Shown here: piece after piece, positions 37,355 to 48,330 of the stretch
Layout: each line of letters begins with the position of its first letter
Numbering within the stretch: position 1 is the stretch's first letter
Source: Paramecium octaurelia
Taxonomy: Eukaryota; Ciliophora; Oligohymenophorea; Peniculida; Parameciidae
Direction: 5' to 3'
DNA: 64,000 nucleotides
Assembly: GCA_905182995.1 (NCBI GenBank)
Contig: CAJJDP010000159.1
Coordinates: 204,258-268,257 of the forward strand
Program-made: the position numbers and the translations under genes
The notes under the pieces: generated by a model
What the model saw: only the letters and a program-made list of their open reading frames with translations
Told to the model about the DNA's origin: nothing
Database searches by the model: none

Positions 37355-37700
37355 TCACATCCTATAAATATATAACTATTATACATGTTCAATTAAGGCC
37401 TTTTAACATGGTACTCTGGGATTTTAATTTGATCGTTGCTTTTCATCAGTTTCAGATTCCTCTAATATGACTTCATCCGGCGTGTAAATAGCCAATTTTT
37501 GTTGTTGAATTTTAGGTCCTTTGGGGGGTTCAAGGGTTAAAGGTTCAACTACTTGTGGAGATTATTTAGCCCTAATCAATATATAAATTATACTTTAACG
37601 TAGGTGTAGGAGGTGGCTAATCGTGGGTATCCAAATATTCTTAATAAGTCATTGAAGAATGATATCTCGTTCTGATTTCTGTTTAATAAAGATCATCCAT
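37355..37700 (-). CDS. Small Pro-rich hypothetical protein
   Basis: Minus strand: start 37698-37700, one 28-nt intron near 37,590 starting GTTAAAG, TGA at 37355-37357; 105 residues, exactly in frame. Hydrophilic, with proline clusters ('PPPTPT', 'LEPPKGPKI') and an acidic patch ('EESETDEK'). No membrane segment or domain. The sequence looks intrinsically disordered. Not recognised. Confidence 0.65.
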
Positions 37701-38403
37701 AACAATTTTATTTTAATAATTGATTATTGAAGTTATTATGTATTCTACTATAAGATTATACGAAGTATGAGGGATTTCTAGGAGCAATCTAATGATAAAA
37801 TATTTTATAACTAAGTAATCGAAATGGGATTTGTTAAAAAAGTAATGTTTAAAGTTTTGATAATAGACTTTTCATAATTTGAGATTATTCCTTAGGGGTT
37901 CGAAAATACTATCTTAAATTCGAATTAGTCTAGAAATTAGCAATGAACTTTACAAAAAAATAGTTAAATACTAAAAATTCCAATTAAATTGTTTATACTA
38001 AAAAAAATAATTTTAATTCTAAAATGAACTGAGATTTATTAAAAAGTGATAAGGAGTTAAGTCTTTGGTTATGGTTTTGATCAATGAAGGAAAATTCATT
38101 TGTATTGGAAATAAAAGAATGAAGAAAAAAAATCAGTAAAAAGACTTGTTAAGTAATCAATTTAAAGAATTTGAATTATGATATCATTTTTTAAAGGTTT
38201 TCATATTATCAATATAATTTTGTGATTACACTAAAATGCAACTTGTGTTAGTGGATAAATCGATTTCGAGAATTTAGATGAGAAATTCATAGAAAAAAAA
38301 GAATGAATGAATAAAAAGATTCTTAAAACTATTTCATGTTAATTTTGGTTATCATTCAGGATTTCGTAAAAATAATGTAATCATGATTAACAAATAAATA
38401 ATA
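37701..38403. other. Intergenic AT-rich stretch with short frames only
   Basis: About 700 bp. Purine-rich plus-strand patches give short frames (36 codons from an ATG near 38,075 and about 24 codons near 38,236) that look faintly coding but lead nowhere. Possibly relics. No feature is called. Confidence 0.4.
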
Positions 38404-38823
38404 TCAAGCTACTTTATTTACAGAGTACACTTCAGTGCTTTGGCTATGATTTTTCTAAGATTTCATTTCTTCAGCTTTGGATTATCCTTTTAATTCATTT
38501 TTTTATCTATTCAGATACAATTCTATCTTATTTAATGATGATAACAATGGAAATTCTGTGATATATGATTGGATTAGATATTTTTTCAATTATGGTGATT
38601 ATGTCGCATTCTAAGAAGAGCTAGATAAAAGACTTACAAAAATATTATTTTTCTAGTTTTCCTCATCCAAATTAGCTTGAAGGAATTGTATTCCTAAGGG
38701 CTTCTTGCTTTCAAGAGGAATTTCAAATTTTTATGGAAGCATCTATTTTTTAAAATCAAGGTAAGCAGATTTATTAATTCTTGTGTCAAGACGATAACCT
38801 TTCATTTTATGGGTGTTTTTCAT
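38404..38823 (-). CDS. Small hypothetical protein, 139 residues
   Basis: Minus-strand frame of 140 codons, ATG at 38821-38823, TGA at 38404-38406, no intron required. The coding strand is purine-rich, as in the surrounding genes. The product is basic at the start ('MKNTHKMKGYRLDTR'), with a middle 'KPLGIQFLQANLDEEN' and a polar Lys/Ser/Gln-rich end. A second ATG at codon 7 could also serve. No domain recognised. The plus strand is also partly open here but has an internal TGA, so the minus gene is preferred. Confidence 0.6.
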
Positions 38824-39269
38824 TGTTTAATAATAAGTATTAAATATTAAGGCTAACATATTAATATTGATCGATATATATACTAAAGCATTCAAGTAAT
38901 TAATATAAAATAATGATAGATAATCAAAGCTATTTTTGTTTTAGAAGTAAATTGAAATAATTCAGATGTAATACTATATAAATTGATATATCAAATATGT
39001 GTTTAAACATTTTACATTTTATATTTTGTTTGGATATTATAAAATATTTGAAATAAATTTATATTTATTTTAAATTATTTAATCAAAATTGCAAATGAGG
39101 TTTGCTAAAAATAAAACCTAATCTAAAAGTTAAATATTCCTACTCTTGTTGTGCCAACATTGAATGAGATCAAGTAGAATTTACAGGTTCGAATCAAATT
39201 ATTAAATGTAAAATTATATTAAATTACAACTATTCATTTATATATATAAGTTTAAATTTGAATTTAAGG
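38824..39269. other. Intergenic region between divergent genes
   Basis: About 450 bp of AT-rich sequence between a minus-strand gene and the kinesin gene. A short frame near 39,090-39,230 was noticed, but it cannot be joined to the kinesin by an intron of normal size. Confidence 0.5.
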
Positions 39270-41513
39270 ATGTTATAAGTTTGCATAAGAGTTCGTCCTC
39301 TTTTAAAACATGAAAAAAATGCATAATGGTTCGTCAATAAGAATAATATAAACTCTTAGAATAAATCTTTTACATTTGACTAAGTAGAATGTGAAACAAG
39401 GACTTAAACTCTTTATAATAAAATAGCCAAATAGAATGTCAAGAAAGCGCTCAATGGCTATCATACAACAATAATGTGTTATGGATAAACTACATCTGGA
39501 AAAACATTCACAACCTTAGGCACTCATGATAATCCTGGAATATTACCTTGCGCCTTAAGAGATGTTTTTTTAGATGACAATGTTAAATGTTCGATTTAGT
39601 ACGTTCAAATATATAATGAAGTTATTGATGATCTTTTGGATCCAAAATGCACATCTTTGCAAATAATGAATGATTAAAAATGGGGTACAACTTTACAATT
39701 GAAATAAATCCCAGTCAATAGTTTTGATTAAGCAATACAACTACTAAACGAAGGAGAAGAAAGGAGAATCTACAGAGAGACTCAGATTCATGATAAAAGT
39801 TCAAGATCACATACAATATTTCGGATTTTTATAGAAAATGGCTCTCGATATTCATGCTTAAACATAGTTGATTTAGCTGGGAGTGAGAGAGTGTCATCAG
39901 AAAATGACATAAATCATGAGACAGGTTACATCAATAAGAGTTTGTTAGCATTAACCAACGTTATCAATTAATTAACAGATTAAAAATAATAGCATATTTC
40001 ATATAGAGATTCAAAATTAACAAGGCTGCTTTAGAATTCATTGGGAGGGAATTCTATTACTGTTCTTATCTGCTGTATCTCTCCAGGAAATAATACATAA
40101 ACATTGTCAACTTTGTAATTTGCACAAAGGGCGAAGATTGTGAAAAACACTCCTATTGTAAATGGGGAGAAGCAGACTTAAGAATTTTAGGACTAACAGT
40201 TTCAAAGTTCTTGTTATTCAAATTTCAACATTTTTACATATGTTTAGTCTTTATAATAATCAAATAAGTCTTCGTTTTAAACTTTACTCAAATTAGAACA
40301 AAAGTATTAAAATAAATACTCAGAACTTCTTTAATAATATTACAAGGAATTAAGTAAATTCACAATAAATGAGTAAGATTTATAAGATACCATATCTACT
40401 TTGGGAAGAAACATTGTAATTTAATTAGAAGAGATGAAATAAAGTATATCTGATACAAATAATGAAGATTCATAATACAAACTATTAATTTGGGGATCAG
40501 GATAAGATGGAAGATTGGGACTTGGTGATGAAAAAACCTGTAAAATTCCTTAAGAAATTAACAATTATAAATTTTCATAGGTAAGTTGTGGATTCCACCA
40601 TACTTTGGCTATTTGTAACGGTTTTATTTATGCGTGGGGTAGAGGCTAAAAAGGATAGTTAGGATTAGGAAATTATGAAACTATTTTAACACCTAAAAAA
40701 ATCGAAAACTTAAGAAAAGCTACTTAAATTGCATGTGGATGGTAACATAGTTTGGCTATTTGTGATGGCAATTTGTATTCTTGGGGTTGTGGAGATGATG
40801 GACAATTAGGAAATGGAGACTGTCAATCAATCAACTAACCAATAGCTATTCAAGAAGATGTTGAATCCATCTATGCTGGCCATTCATAAAGTGGATTCAT
40901 GAAAGAAGGAATGCTTTACACGTTTGGAAATAATCAGGATGGAAGATGCATGATTGACTCTTTAGGAATTCTTACAGAACCAGAATAAGTGCCTTTGAAC
41001 GATATTAAATCAGTAAGTCTAGGGGTATCTCACATGGGAGTTGTTACTAATGACGGTTGTGTTTATATGGCTGGAACTTCTATAGATGGCTAATTAGGAA
41101 CCTTTAGTACAGATGACGAAGTGGCGACTTGGTTTACTTAATTAGATAAATTTAATAGTTCAAATAGGGCTTCTCAAATTCAATGTGGAGATGCTTTTAC
41201 CTTGGTCTTAAATACTAAAGGAATTATCTATGCCTTTGGAAAGGGTTCATTTAAGCGGTTAGGATTGCCAACAACTGACAATATTTATGAACCTACTCCT
41301 TTACCCATTTAAGGTGATATGATTGTTGCTGGATGTAGACATGCTTGTACAATAACAAAGAATGGGTAAGCATATATGTGGGGATTCAATTTTCATAACT
41401 AACTTGGTCTTGGATAAGATGATTTAGATTAGGAACCAATTTTGTTAAAAATTAATAATATCAAATAAATTTCGCTTGGTTACTTTCATTCAGCTGCCTT
41501 AGTTTCAAAATGA
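39270..41513 (+). CDS. Kinesin motor fused to RCC1 repeats
   Basis: A single intron-free frame of 748 codons, ATG at 39270, TGA at 41511-41513. Residues 5-310 are a kinesin motor: first strand 'CIRVRPLL', P-loop Gly72-Gln-Thr-Thr-Ser-Gly-Lys-Thr79, switch I 'DKSSRSH', switch II 'DLAGSER', and 'YRDSKLTRLLQNSLGGNS'. Residues about 340-400 form a short coiled coil. From about 403 to the end lie RCC1-type repeats: 'WGSGQDGRLGLGDEKT', 'AWGRGQKGQLGLGN', 'SWGCGDDGQLGNGD' and later weaker copies ending 'WGFNFHNQLGLGQ'. RCC1 propellers bind chromatin, small GTPases or lipids, so this may be a motor with a propeller cargo adaptor. The motor starts almost at residue 1, and the neck is short. Confidence 0.9.
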
Positions 41514-41684
41514 TTATAATTAAAATTAGATATTTATTTCAAAATCTGTTTTAATTTCTTACTTTGATAATCTAAATCTAATCTTCATATAGAAACAACG
41601 AAACAACATTATAATTATTTTTATTTAAGAATTTTAATAAAAAAATCTATTAATTTTGCAAACTTCTTATAAATTTCATAATAT

Positions 41685-42950
41685 TCATTCACTTATCTTC
41701 ATGCCTTAAATCAAACAAAAGGGGCAAAAAGAATTTTCAGGTGATATTTAAACTGACTTATTAAAAATACAATAGAAGCTACAATTATTTCTTGAGCATT
41801 TATAAATAGTTTTTTTTTACGCTTTAAGATTATTCATTAATTATTTTAATTCCTCATTAGCTTAAAACTCTTTATATGCTTGACCTAGAGACTCTATCTT
41901 GATTAAAATTTGATTTGAAATTTTTGTTGGTTTGCATTAATCACAATAAGCGATTGTTTTATTTGCTAAAGATTATTTTAATATATTTTAAATTTTTTCT
42001 TTGTCTAAATAATGTCCACATTTATTTTAAAATGGTTACTACTTTTCAATAGCTTAGGATTAAATAAACATAATAGCTGATTGGCCTTTGGACAAATTAC
42101 TTTGAATAGTAGTCTTCGTTAAATCATTCTTATTAAAAGATTTTTATAATTCACTTTCTAAATTTTTATTTCTATTCTGCAATTCTTCAATATCCTATTT
42201 TATTTTATTGTAATCATTATACATATATTAATTCTTACTCCTCAGATCTTCAATAATTTAGCTCATATTCTTTTTTTCAACTTCCAATTAATTATTTTTA
42301 TTCTGCAACTCTTACAATTATTATTTACATAATTATTTAGCTTCTATATATTTTTATTGAATATGTTTTATTAAATTAATTAGAAAAACAGATTTACGTT
42401 ATTTCTAAATTTCATCCTCATTAATAGGCACTTGATTGTTTTAGGGGCTAATTACTATTGATGGCCCTTATTTTTTTTCATTAAGATTACTATTATTTTT
42501 GATAGATGCTTTGACTTAAGAATTTTATTGAGATTGATCACCATGTGCTTCACCTTAAAGCTTTTTTTGATTTGTTGATCCTAATTGAGATTATTATTGT
42601 TGATTAATTTTTTAATTTTATTGCTTGTCATTTTATATTAGGTTTATATTTTATTATTACATCTAATTAATTTTATAACCAAAGGATCTCCTGGGTAATA
42701 AATCTATATATTCATATATGAATAGAAATGATAGATCATCTATCGGAGTATCATCATAATACAAATTTACATTTTAGCAATCATTTTTATCTTTAATATG
42801 TTCAATAATATTGTTTATTGTGCTCTCTTCTGAAATTCGTGTAGATTAGTGTGATTAACTTGTTGGTTAATCCATATTGTAAAAAGATATTAATACACTT
42901 CCTTTACTTCCTTAAATAGTGCTTGTAATTGAAGATTATCCGCCTCCCAT
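41685..42950 (-). CDS. MGGG-start zinc-cluster protein, paralog A
   Basis: Minus strand, ATG at 42948-42950, TGA at 41685-41687, 421 residues without introns. The N-terminus Met-Gly-Gly-Gly-Gln-Ser-Ser suggests N-myristoylation. Residues about 35-75 contain 'TRISEESTINNIIEHI' followed by 'NVNLYYDDTPIDD', a beta-grasp-like (ubiquitin/RA type) pattern. Then come a Gln/Asn-rich linker and a coiled coil (about residues 180-270). The C-terminal 130 residues carry Cys/His clusters: 'KCGHYLD', 'YCDQCKP', 'CSRNNCSFYCIF' and 'FCPFCLIQGMKIS'. The same plan recurs in the next gene, which shows that this is a family. No known family recognised. A zinc-binding adaptor or ligase-like role is inference. Confidence 0.82.
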
Positions 42951-43034
42951 AAGTTTTATAATATATTAAATTTTAATATGAATTTATAGAAAAACTAAGT
43001 GCATTTTATTTATTAATTATAATGCAATGGAAAG

Positions 43035-43976
43035 TCAATAATTTTTAGAAATCATACAATTTTAAAGGCAAATTGGACAAAATCTTTTAACCGATTGTTT
43101 TCTCTTATCCCAAATACAAAAAAAATTACAAAATTAACATTTCTAAATATCCATTTTTTTAATTAAATCCTTTTTAAGAATTTCTAGCTCTAATGATAAT
43201 TTTATAAAATGATATTATTTTTCTACTACCTATATCTATGAGTACATAGATCTAGGTATTTTTTGGTGACATTTCTGACATAGAGCTATAAAATTTTTTT
43301 TGATGGCATCTAAGAGTAACATTTTCAGCTCATAACTATTGTAGCTTTTCTTACAACATCTACATTCAATTGATAAAATAGTATATTAAGAATTATTATC
43401 ACTGCTAATTCCTTGTTATTCTTCCATATTTACTGATGATTAAGTTGAAGAATTATTTTTACTCACTTTCTCATTTTTTAATTATTACTCGTTGCTTTAT
43501 TAAATCAATTTGCCATTAATTTCTCCCGAATTATCATTTTATTTCAATCTAGATAAATTTAATCCCCAAGCTGATGAATCTCTTTCATTTAACTTTTATT
43601 CTAATCCAGGGCCTTCATCTTCGATTCCGATCTCACTTTAATATAACCTACTTTAATCTGTTTTATAATCTAATTGCTAAACCTTAAGCTTTTATAAAAA
43701 AGGCAATAAGTATGTATTTTTATCTACATCAATTGGATTGTTCTAATGATATAAAGTGATTTCACATTTATTTTCATGTTACTATTTTAAATACAATAGA
43801 ACATCTAAAATTAAAGTATCATCCCTTGCTCTTATTGATTTTTAAGCTTTTGAATATGAATCAAGATTGTTAAAAAGTACCAATTTGCAAATAGGGCTAA
43901 CGCTTCTCTTTAAGGCTATTTTATTGTTTTATTAATTCAAGTGCTAATTAGTTCTTTATTCTTCAAATTATTTCAT
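43035..43976 (-). CDS. Zinc-cluster protein, paralog B of the tandem pair
   Basis: Minus strand, ATG at 43974-43976, TGA at 43035-43037, 313 residues without introns. It aligns with the downstream neighbour at both ends. The N-terminal part has 'SIRARDDTLILDVLLYL' then 'CEITLYHQNNPIDV'. The C-terminal part has 'CRCCKKSYNSYELKMLL', 'LCQKCHQKIP', 'KCQFCNFFCIW' and 'FCPICLQNCMIS'. The middle is shorter and acidic, with no strong coiled coil. It lacks the Met-Gly start of paralog A. The two genes are 84 bp apart in the same orientation, as expected for a local duplication. Confidence 0.82.
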
Positions 43977-44855
43977 TAAACTAATCCTATTATTATTATT
44001 ATTATGAAATCAAAAATAAATATTCATTTATCAACATGAAATTCGATTTATTTCAAGCGTGATTATGCCAAAATAACATGAACGATGCTCATTCCATATA
44101 TCATATATTACATAATGGAAATATTTAATTTATTTTTAAATCTTCTTATAAAACTTGACTTAATATTCAAGCCAGAGGTATATTTTGTTATTCACTAAAT
44201 TTTCTAATTATTTTTTTGATTAATCAACTTAATTTTAATTGAATACTTAGTAGTGATAACTAAAAGTAATTGATCCAGTAAGAAAATCAATAGCATAAAT
44301 ATAAAAATGATAAAATATTAATTGAAACCTGCCTATTATCCAATCTTTTAAGGCTAAAATATGATATGAATTCATAATCATACAGAATTAAGGATTTAAA
44401 AATGAAAAAACTTTTAGATTTTTAATCATAACATTTTTAAATAAATCATAAATAATAATACTAAAGAAATAATTATTCTGAATAATAAGATCATATTTTA
44501 AATTCATTGCAGATAATATTCAGAATTAATAATAATAAAATATTAAAATAGCATACCAAAATCAATTCATTTTCTATTTCGGAAGGATTCTAGTTAAATT
44601 TCTAAATTATTGAATAAATCAATCTTTTTGAAATATCCACTAACAGAGGGGCTTTTGTATTTATATTATTACTGTAAATAATATCGAAATTAAAATCAAT
44701 TCTTGTATGTTCTCAAAAAAGATCCATAATAAATTGGTCTTAGAAATGATAATAAAATGATATTACATAGCATAATTGATATAAAAAGGATTAAGGGAGA
44801 AATATATTTATTTTATAAACATTTTATTATTTAATTATATTTTTATTAGAAATAG
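43977..44855. other. Intergenic AT-rich stretch
   Basis: About 880 bp between divergent genes. A run of five ATT/TTA triplets lies near 43,988-44,006. Otherwise it is plain AT-rich sequence with no sustained frame on either strand. Confidence 0.6.
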
Positions 44856-45791
44856 ATGGCTACAAGATAGAATACTAATCCGAATGATTCAAAGAAGAAA
44901 CCGAAAGACAAAAATAAAAACAGTGATAAAACTTCCAAAAAAAAAGTCAAATCTAAATCAACTGTGGATCAAGAGCAAGTCTTGAATTTAAGGTAGAGTT
45001 TTGAGACATTGATTAAAAACAAGTAATAATTTACTAAAATTAGAGAGGATCTAGAAAAGATAATTTTAAATCAAGAAGGTAAAATCAAGGATCTGAAATA
45101 GAATGAGAAAAATTTATTGGAAGAATTGAAAAGACAAGGGGATATTGCAAGGGAAGCACTCAATAAGCTGTATTACTATTAATAGGAGAATAATGTTGAG
45201 AGAGAAAAGCTGAGAAAATATTATGAAGGTAATTCAACCGTTAATTTAATAGATTATTATAAAACAAAAGAATAGGAAGTAATATAGAAATATGAAGGAT
45301 TGATGTAATAATCCAATATTACATTGTCTGATTATTAGAAGAAATTTAAAGACTTTGCAGTAAAAGAATAGATTTACTAGGAAGAAATTGAACTGTTAAA
45401 GAAAACATAAAAAAATATTCAAACTCCAAGAGACAGAGTAAATTGATTGAAATATTGTTTGCTAGAATTTCTAATAATAATTGAATGATATGGAAATAAA
45501 ACTTAATTAAGCCAATAAAAATAATGAGCAATTGAAAATGTTATAGAGTGAGAACTCCAACTTGTACATGAAAATAGGGCAATATGAATAATAGTTGGTA
45601 AAAAAAAATGAAAAAGAAAAGACTTTAAAAGAACAATTTAGTAAGCAAATAACTGATTTGCAACAGGAAATTAAGGTAATATTCTTTATCAATTAATGAT
45701 TCTTTAGTATTGGAAAAATGAGATGGACAAAGTCATAAGATAGAACAATGCCGTTATTTCTAAATTAACCCCATAAAAGCTAAGATATTGA
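44856..45791 (+). CDS. Coiled-coil protein with basic N-terminus
   Basis: ATG at 44856; introns of 28 nt (near 45,440) and 32 nt (near 45,679) give 291 residues, exactly in frame, ending TGA 45789-45791. The first 40 residues are Lys/Ser-rich and basic. The remainder is a nearly continuous coiled coil rich in Gln, Lys, Glu and Asn, with 'REALNKLYYYQQEN' in the middle. Layout and size recall the axonemal or basal-body coiled-coil proteins (for example the BBOF1/CCDC families), but the match is not specific enough to name. Confidence 0.75.
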
Positions 45792-45871
45792 TTATAGGAG
45801 TATTTATTGATTATTGATATTTGATGATAAGGAAGCAAATATTCTTTTATTAAATAAATTTAAGTTTAATA

Positions 45872-46825
45872 ATGAGCCATTTTCAAAGAATGAATAGAAA
45901 GCTTGATGAAGGTTGGAAATTGACCACTATGGTCTGTGAATGTAAAGGCACATTGCTTATATTTCTTGAAAACAGAAATTTATACTGTCCCAAGTGCGAC
46001 ATCATTTCTCAAGATTAAGTGATTCTAGATTAAGATCCTTAAGATGGTCAAAATAAAACTAATCAAAGTGGTTCAGAATCAAAACCAGAGATTATTCATG
46101 TGAAGAACAATAAAGATTATGATTCAGATGATTTCTAATTTGATGATTAGGTAGAAGATTTTAATTCAAGATTTTTTGTAAACAAGGCTGCAGCTGATGA
46201 AGCATCAAAAAAAATAGGTTAATTACTTTTATAAGGATGGACTATGTTGAGTGAATCTTGTATTGAATGTTTATAACCAATTATGAAGAGTAAACAAGGT
46301 GTTAAATTGTGTGTCTAATGCAACCGAGAAGAAAAGCCAGATTAATCAAAAGCATCAGAAGCTAAGCCTTAAGTGTAGCAAGAAAAAGAGATACCAAAAA
46401 TGGCTGTTCAATAAGTCTAATAGCAAAATGTTTAATTCTAATAAGAAAAATAACTAACTGAACTTCCACCTCAACCATAATTAGAATAGAGAATCAAAAT
46501 TTTCAAAGATGAACCAGAACAATATAAGGAAGACGCTTAACTGTTAGTTTCATCTCAGTTGAAATTATATTATGAAAAATTGCAATTATCAGTTAGTGAT
46601 ATCAACTTTTGCAATCTAACATTTATTTCTGAAGAAATTAACAAATTTGAGGAATAGGTCGGAAAAACCTTAAATAAAAATGCAGAATTAATGAATGTAA
46701 GAATCAAAACCTTAAAAATTTTAACAGAAAGTCATGAAAAACTAATGTAACAAAACTCATTTGAAAGAGCTTCAAAATTTATGGGCATAATATTAATAAT
46801 ATATAATATTGTGTAAAAGCAATGA
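45872..46825 (+). CDS. Double ZNRD2/p27-type zinc-binding protein
   Basis: One frame of 318 codons, ATG at 45872, TGA at 46823-46825. Residues 8-42 form a first zinc ribbon with Cys22, Cys24, Cys39 and Cys42 after 'MNRKLDEGWKLTTMVC'. A second copy at about residues 110-150 is 'LLLQGWTMLSESCIEC' then 'CVQC', the signature of the Sjogren/scleroderma autoantigen p27 (ZNRD2) family. A Gln-rich linker and a C-terminal helical region follow. ZNRD2 normally has a single such ribbon. The first copy has Cys-x-Cys rather than Cys-x2-Cys. Function of ZNRD2 proteins is poorly known. Confidence 0.8.
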
Positions 46826-46969
46826 AATATTAAAATTATTTAGAAATATGTTTAATTCATTTTAGCACTTTTTCAATTATATAAAATTTCTAATTTTACT
46901 ACTATATACATTTTTAATCATTATATAGATATTTATTTCGAATTAAAATAAGATATATTGTTCAACTCT

Positions 46970-48322
46970 TCACTATTAATTTTCGATTGGATCATTTAAT
47001 CTTGATTTTCTTTCTCTCTTTTCAGGTGCTCCTTATTTATCTGGAACTTAATTGCTACTCTGTTCAATTTACTATATCGGTTTGGTGTGCGGCTAATGAA
47101 ATTCATATTAATCTTATGAATTGTTTTTACATAAAACATATTAAAATTATTATTGAGAGTCGCTATTGTATTAATTTCTATCTCTCATTGATCCAAAATT
47201 GCCATTCTACTTAAAGTTATTATTTTTATGTGATTTTTATCTATCATTCTTAGAGTGATGATAATTATTTTGATAATTGTTATAATCTGGATGTCTATTA
47301 TATTGGCTACTTTCATTTTTTTAATAAGGGTAGTTATACTTATAATTTGTTGATTATTATTTTCTATTCTCTACTTTATGATATTCATCTTAATCATCAT
47401 GTCTTCTTTTATCTTGATAGGTTGATTACTATTATTGAGGTTATTCTATGAAAGGATTTTTCAATTTATTATCCTATTTTTGGTTGTTATACGATTCAAA
47501 GCAGTTTGGATCATCCCGATTTTTATTGTTTTGGATTCTGTCGCTCTTATGGTTATTATAGCTTCTATTATCTATTTAATGATTTCTATTTTAATTAGAT
47601 TCAGATTAATATTCATGATTATTTCTATTGTCCTAATTATTAAAATCTTTATTATTATAATGATGCTATCTGTCCTAGTAGCCGTTGCGCTGCTCCTTTT
47701 AAAAAGAATTAAATTTGTTTTAGGGCTTATTCCAATGTTGGTTTTAATTATAATTTTAGTCTCTACCATAATCATGACTCTATATTTGATTTTACTATTC
47801 CGCTTAATATCCTTTTTAGTAATTTCTTTATTAAAACTATGTTTAATGTAACTGCATATTATTATCCTAAACATATCTTTAAAAATTTTATTGATGTTCT
47901 TTCAAACTTCCTAAAGGTTATTTCATAGATTAAGATTAATCATCAACATTTTAATTTTACTAAGAATTCTCATCCATTTAAAACGAGCTTTTTTACTGTG
48001 ATTCTTAGTGTTAAAATTATCTTTTTTACATCTCCTCTTCAGAGATGGTCTCATGATAATACTTATTATTTTCATTATGAATCTCCTCATAATTCATGTT
48101 AAATCTCGTAAATTTACCCTAACTCACAATCACCCATCCAGCAGGGCATCCATTTTTATCATAATAACATCCATTGTAATCTGCCCATCCCTCATTCTCA
48201 TCGAAGTAATATACTTCATTGGGATTGTTTAAATAGAACCCATTTTTGACTTCATTATAGCATTGAAACTTAGATTGGTCATGCTTTGGAAAATTCAGAT
48301 TACAATCTAATTATTTATTCAT
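46970..48322 (-). CDS. Asn/Gln/His-rich prion-like protein with Cys-rich head
   Basis: Minus strand, ATG at 48320-48322, TGA at 46970-46972, 450 residues without introns. The first 75 residues look folded: four or five Cys and aromatic motifs ('GFYLNNPNEVYYFDENEG', 'GCYYDKNGCPAGW') suggest a small WW-like or zinc-stabilised domain. The remaining 370 residues are low-complexity, dominated by Asn, Gln, His, Asp, Tyr and Arg, typical of prion-like or RNA-granule proteins. It ends with a Lys/Arg/Glu cluster. The antisense strand looks like a string of membrane helices, which is a by-product of this composition. Function unknown. Confidence 0.75.
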
Positions 48323-48330
48323 TAAAATTA
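48323..48330. promoter_or_regulatory. 8-bp spacer between divergent start codons
   Basis: The minus-strand start (48320-48322) and plus-strand start (48331-48333) lie 8 bp apart. Downstream in-frame ATGs in each gene are far away, and both N-termini look genuine, so a truly overlapping promoter is likely. Confidence 0.6.

Noticed and set aside
38430-38760. Plus-strand 'pseudogene' with protein-like segments
   Set aside because: It contains a TGA, whereas the minus strand gives one clean 140-codon frame with start and stop.
39089-39230. Short frame before the kinesin gene as a possible first exon
   Set aside because: No intron of normal size connects it, and the kinesin already has a proper start immediately before its first motor strand.
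45346-45692. Two minus-strand hydrophobic frames
   Set aside because: Antisense shadows of the plus-strand coiled-coil gene, whose exons and introns fit exactly.
47435-47851. Plus-strand frame of 138 codons resembling several membrane helices
   Set aside because: It is the antisense of the Asn/Gln/His-rich gene on the minus strand; Asn and Asp codons read backwards give Ile, Leu and Val.
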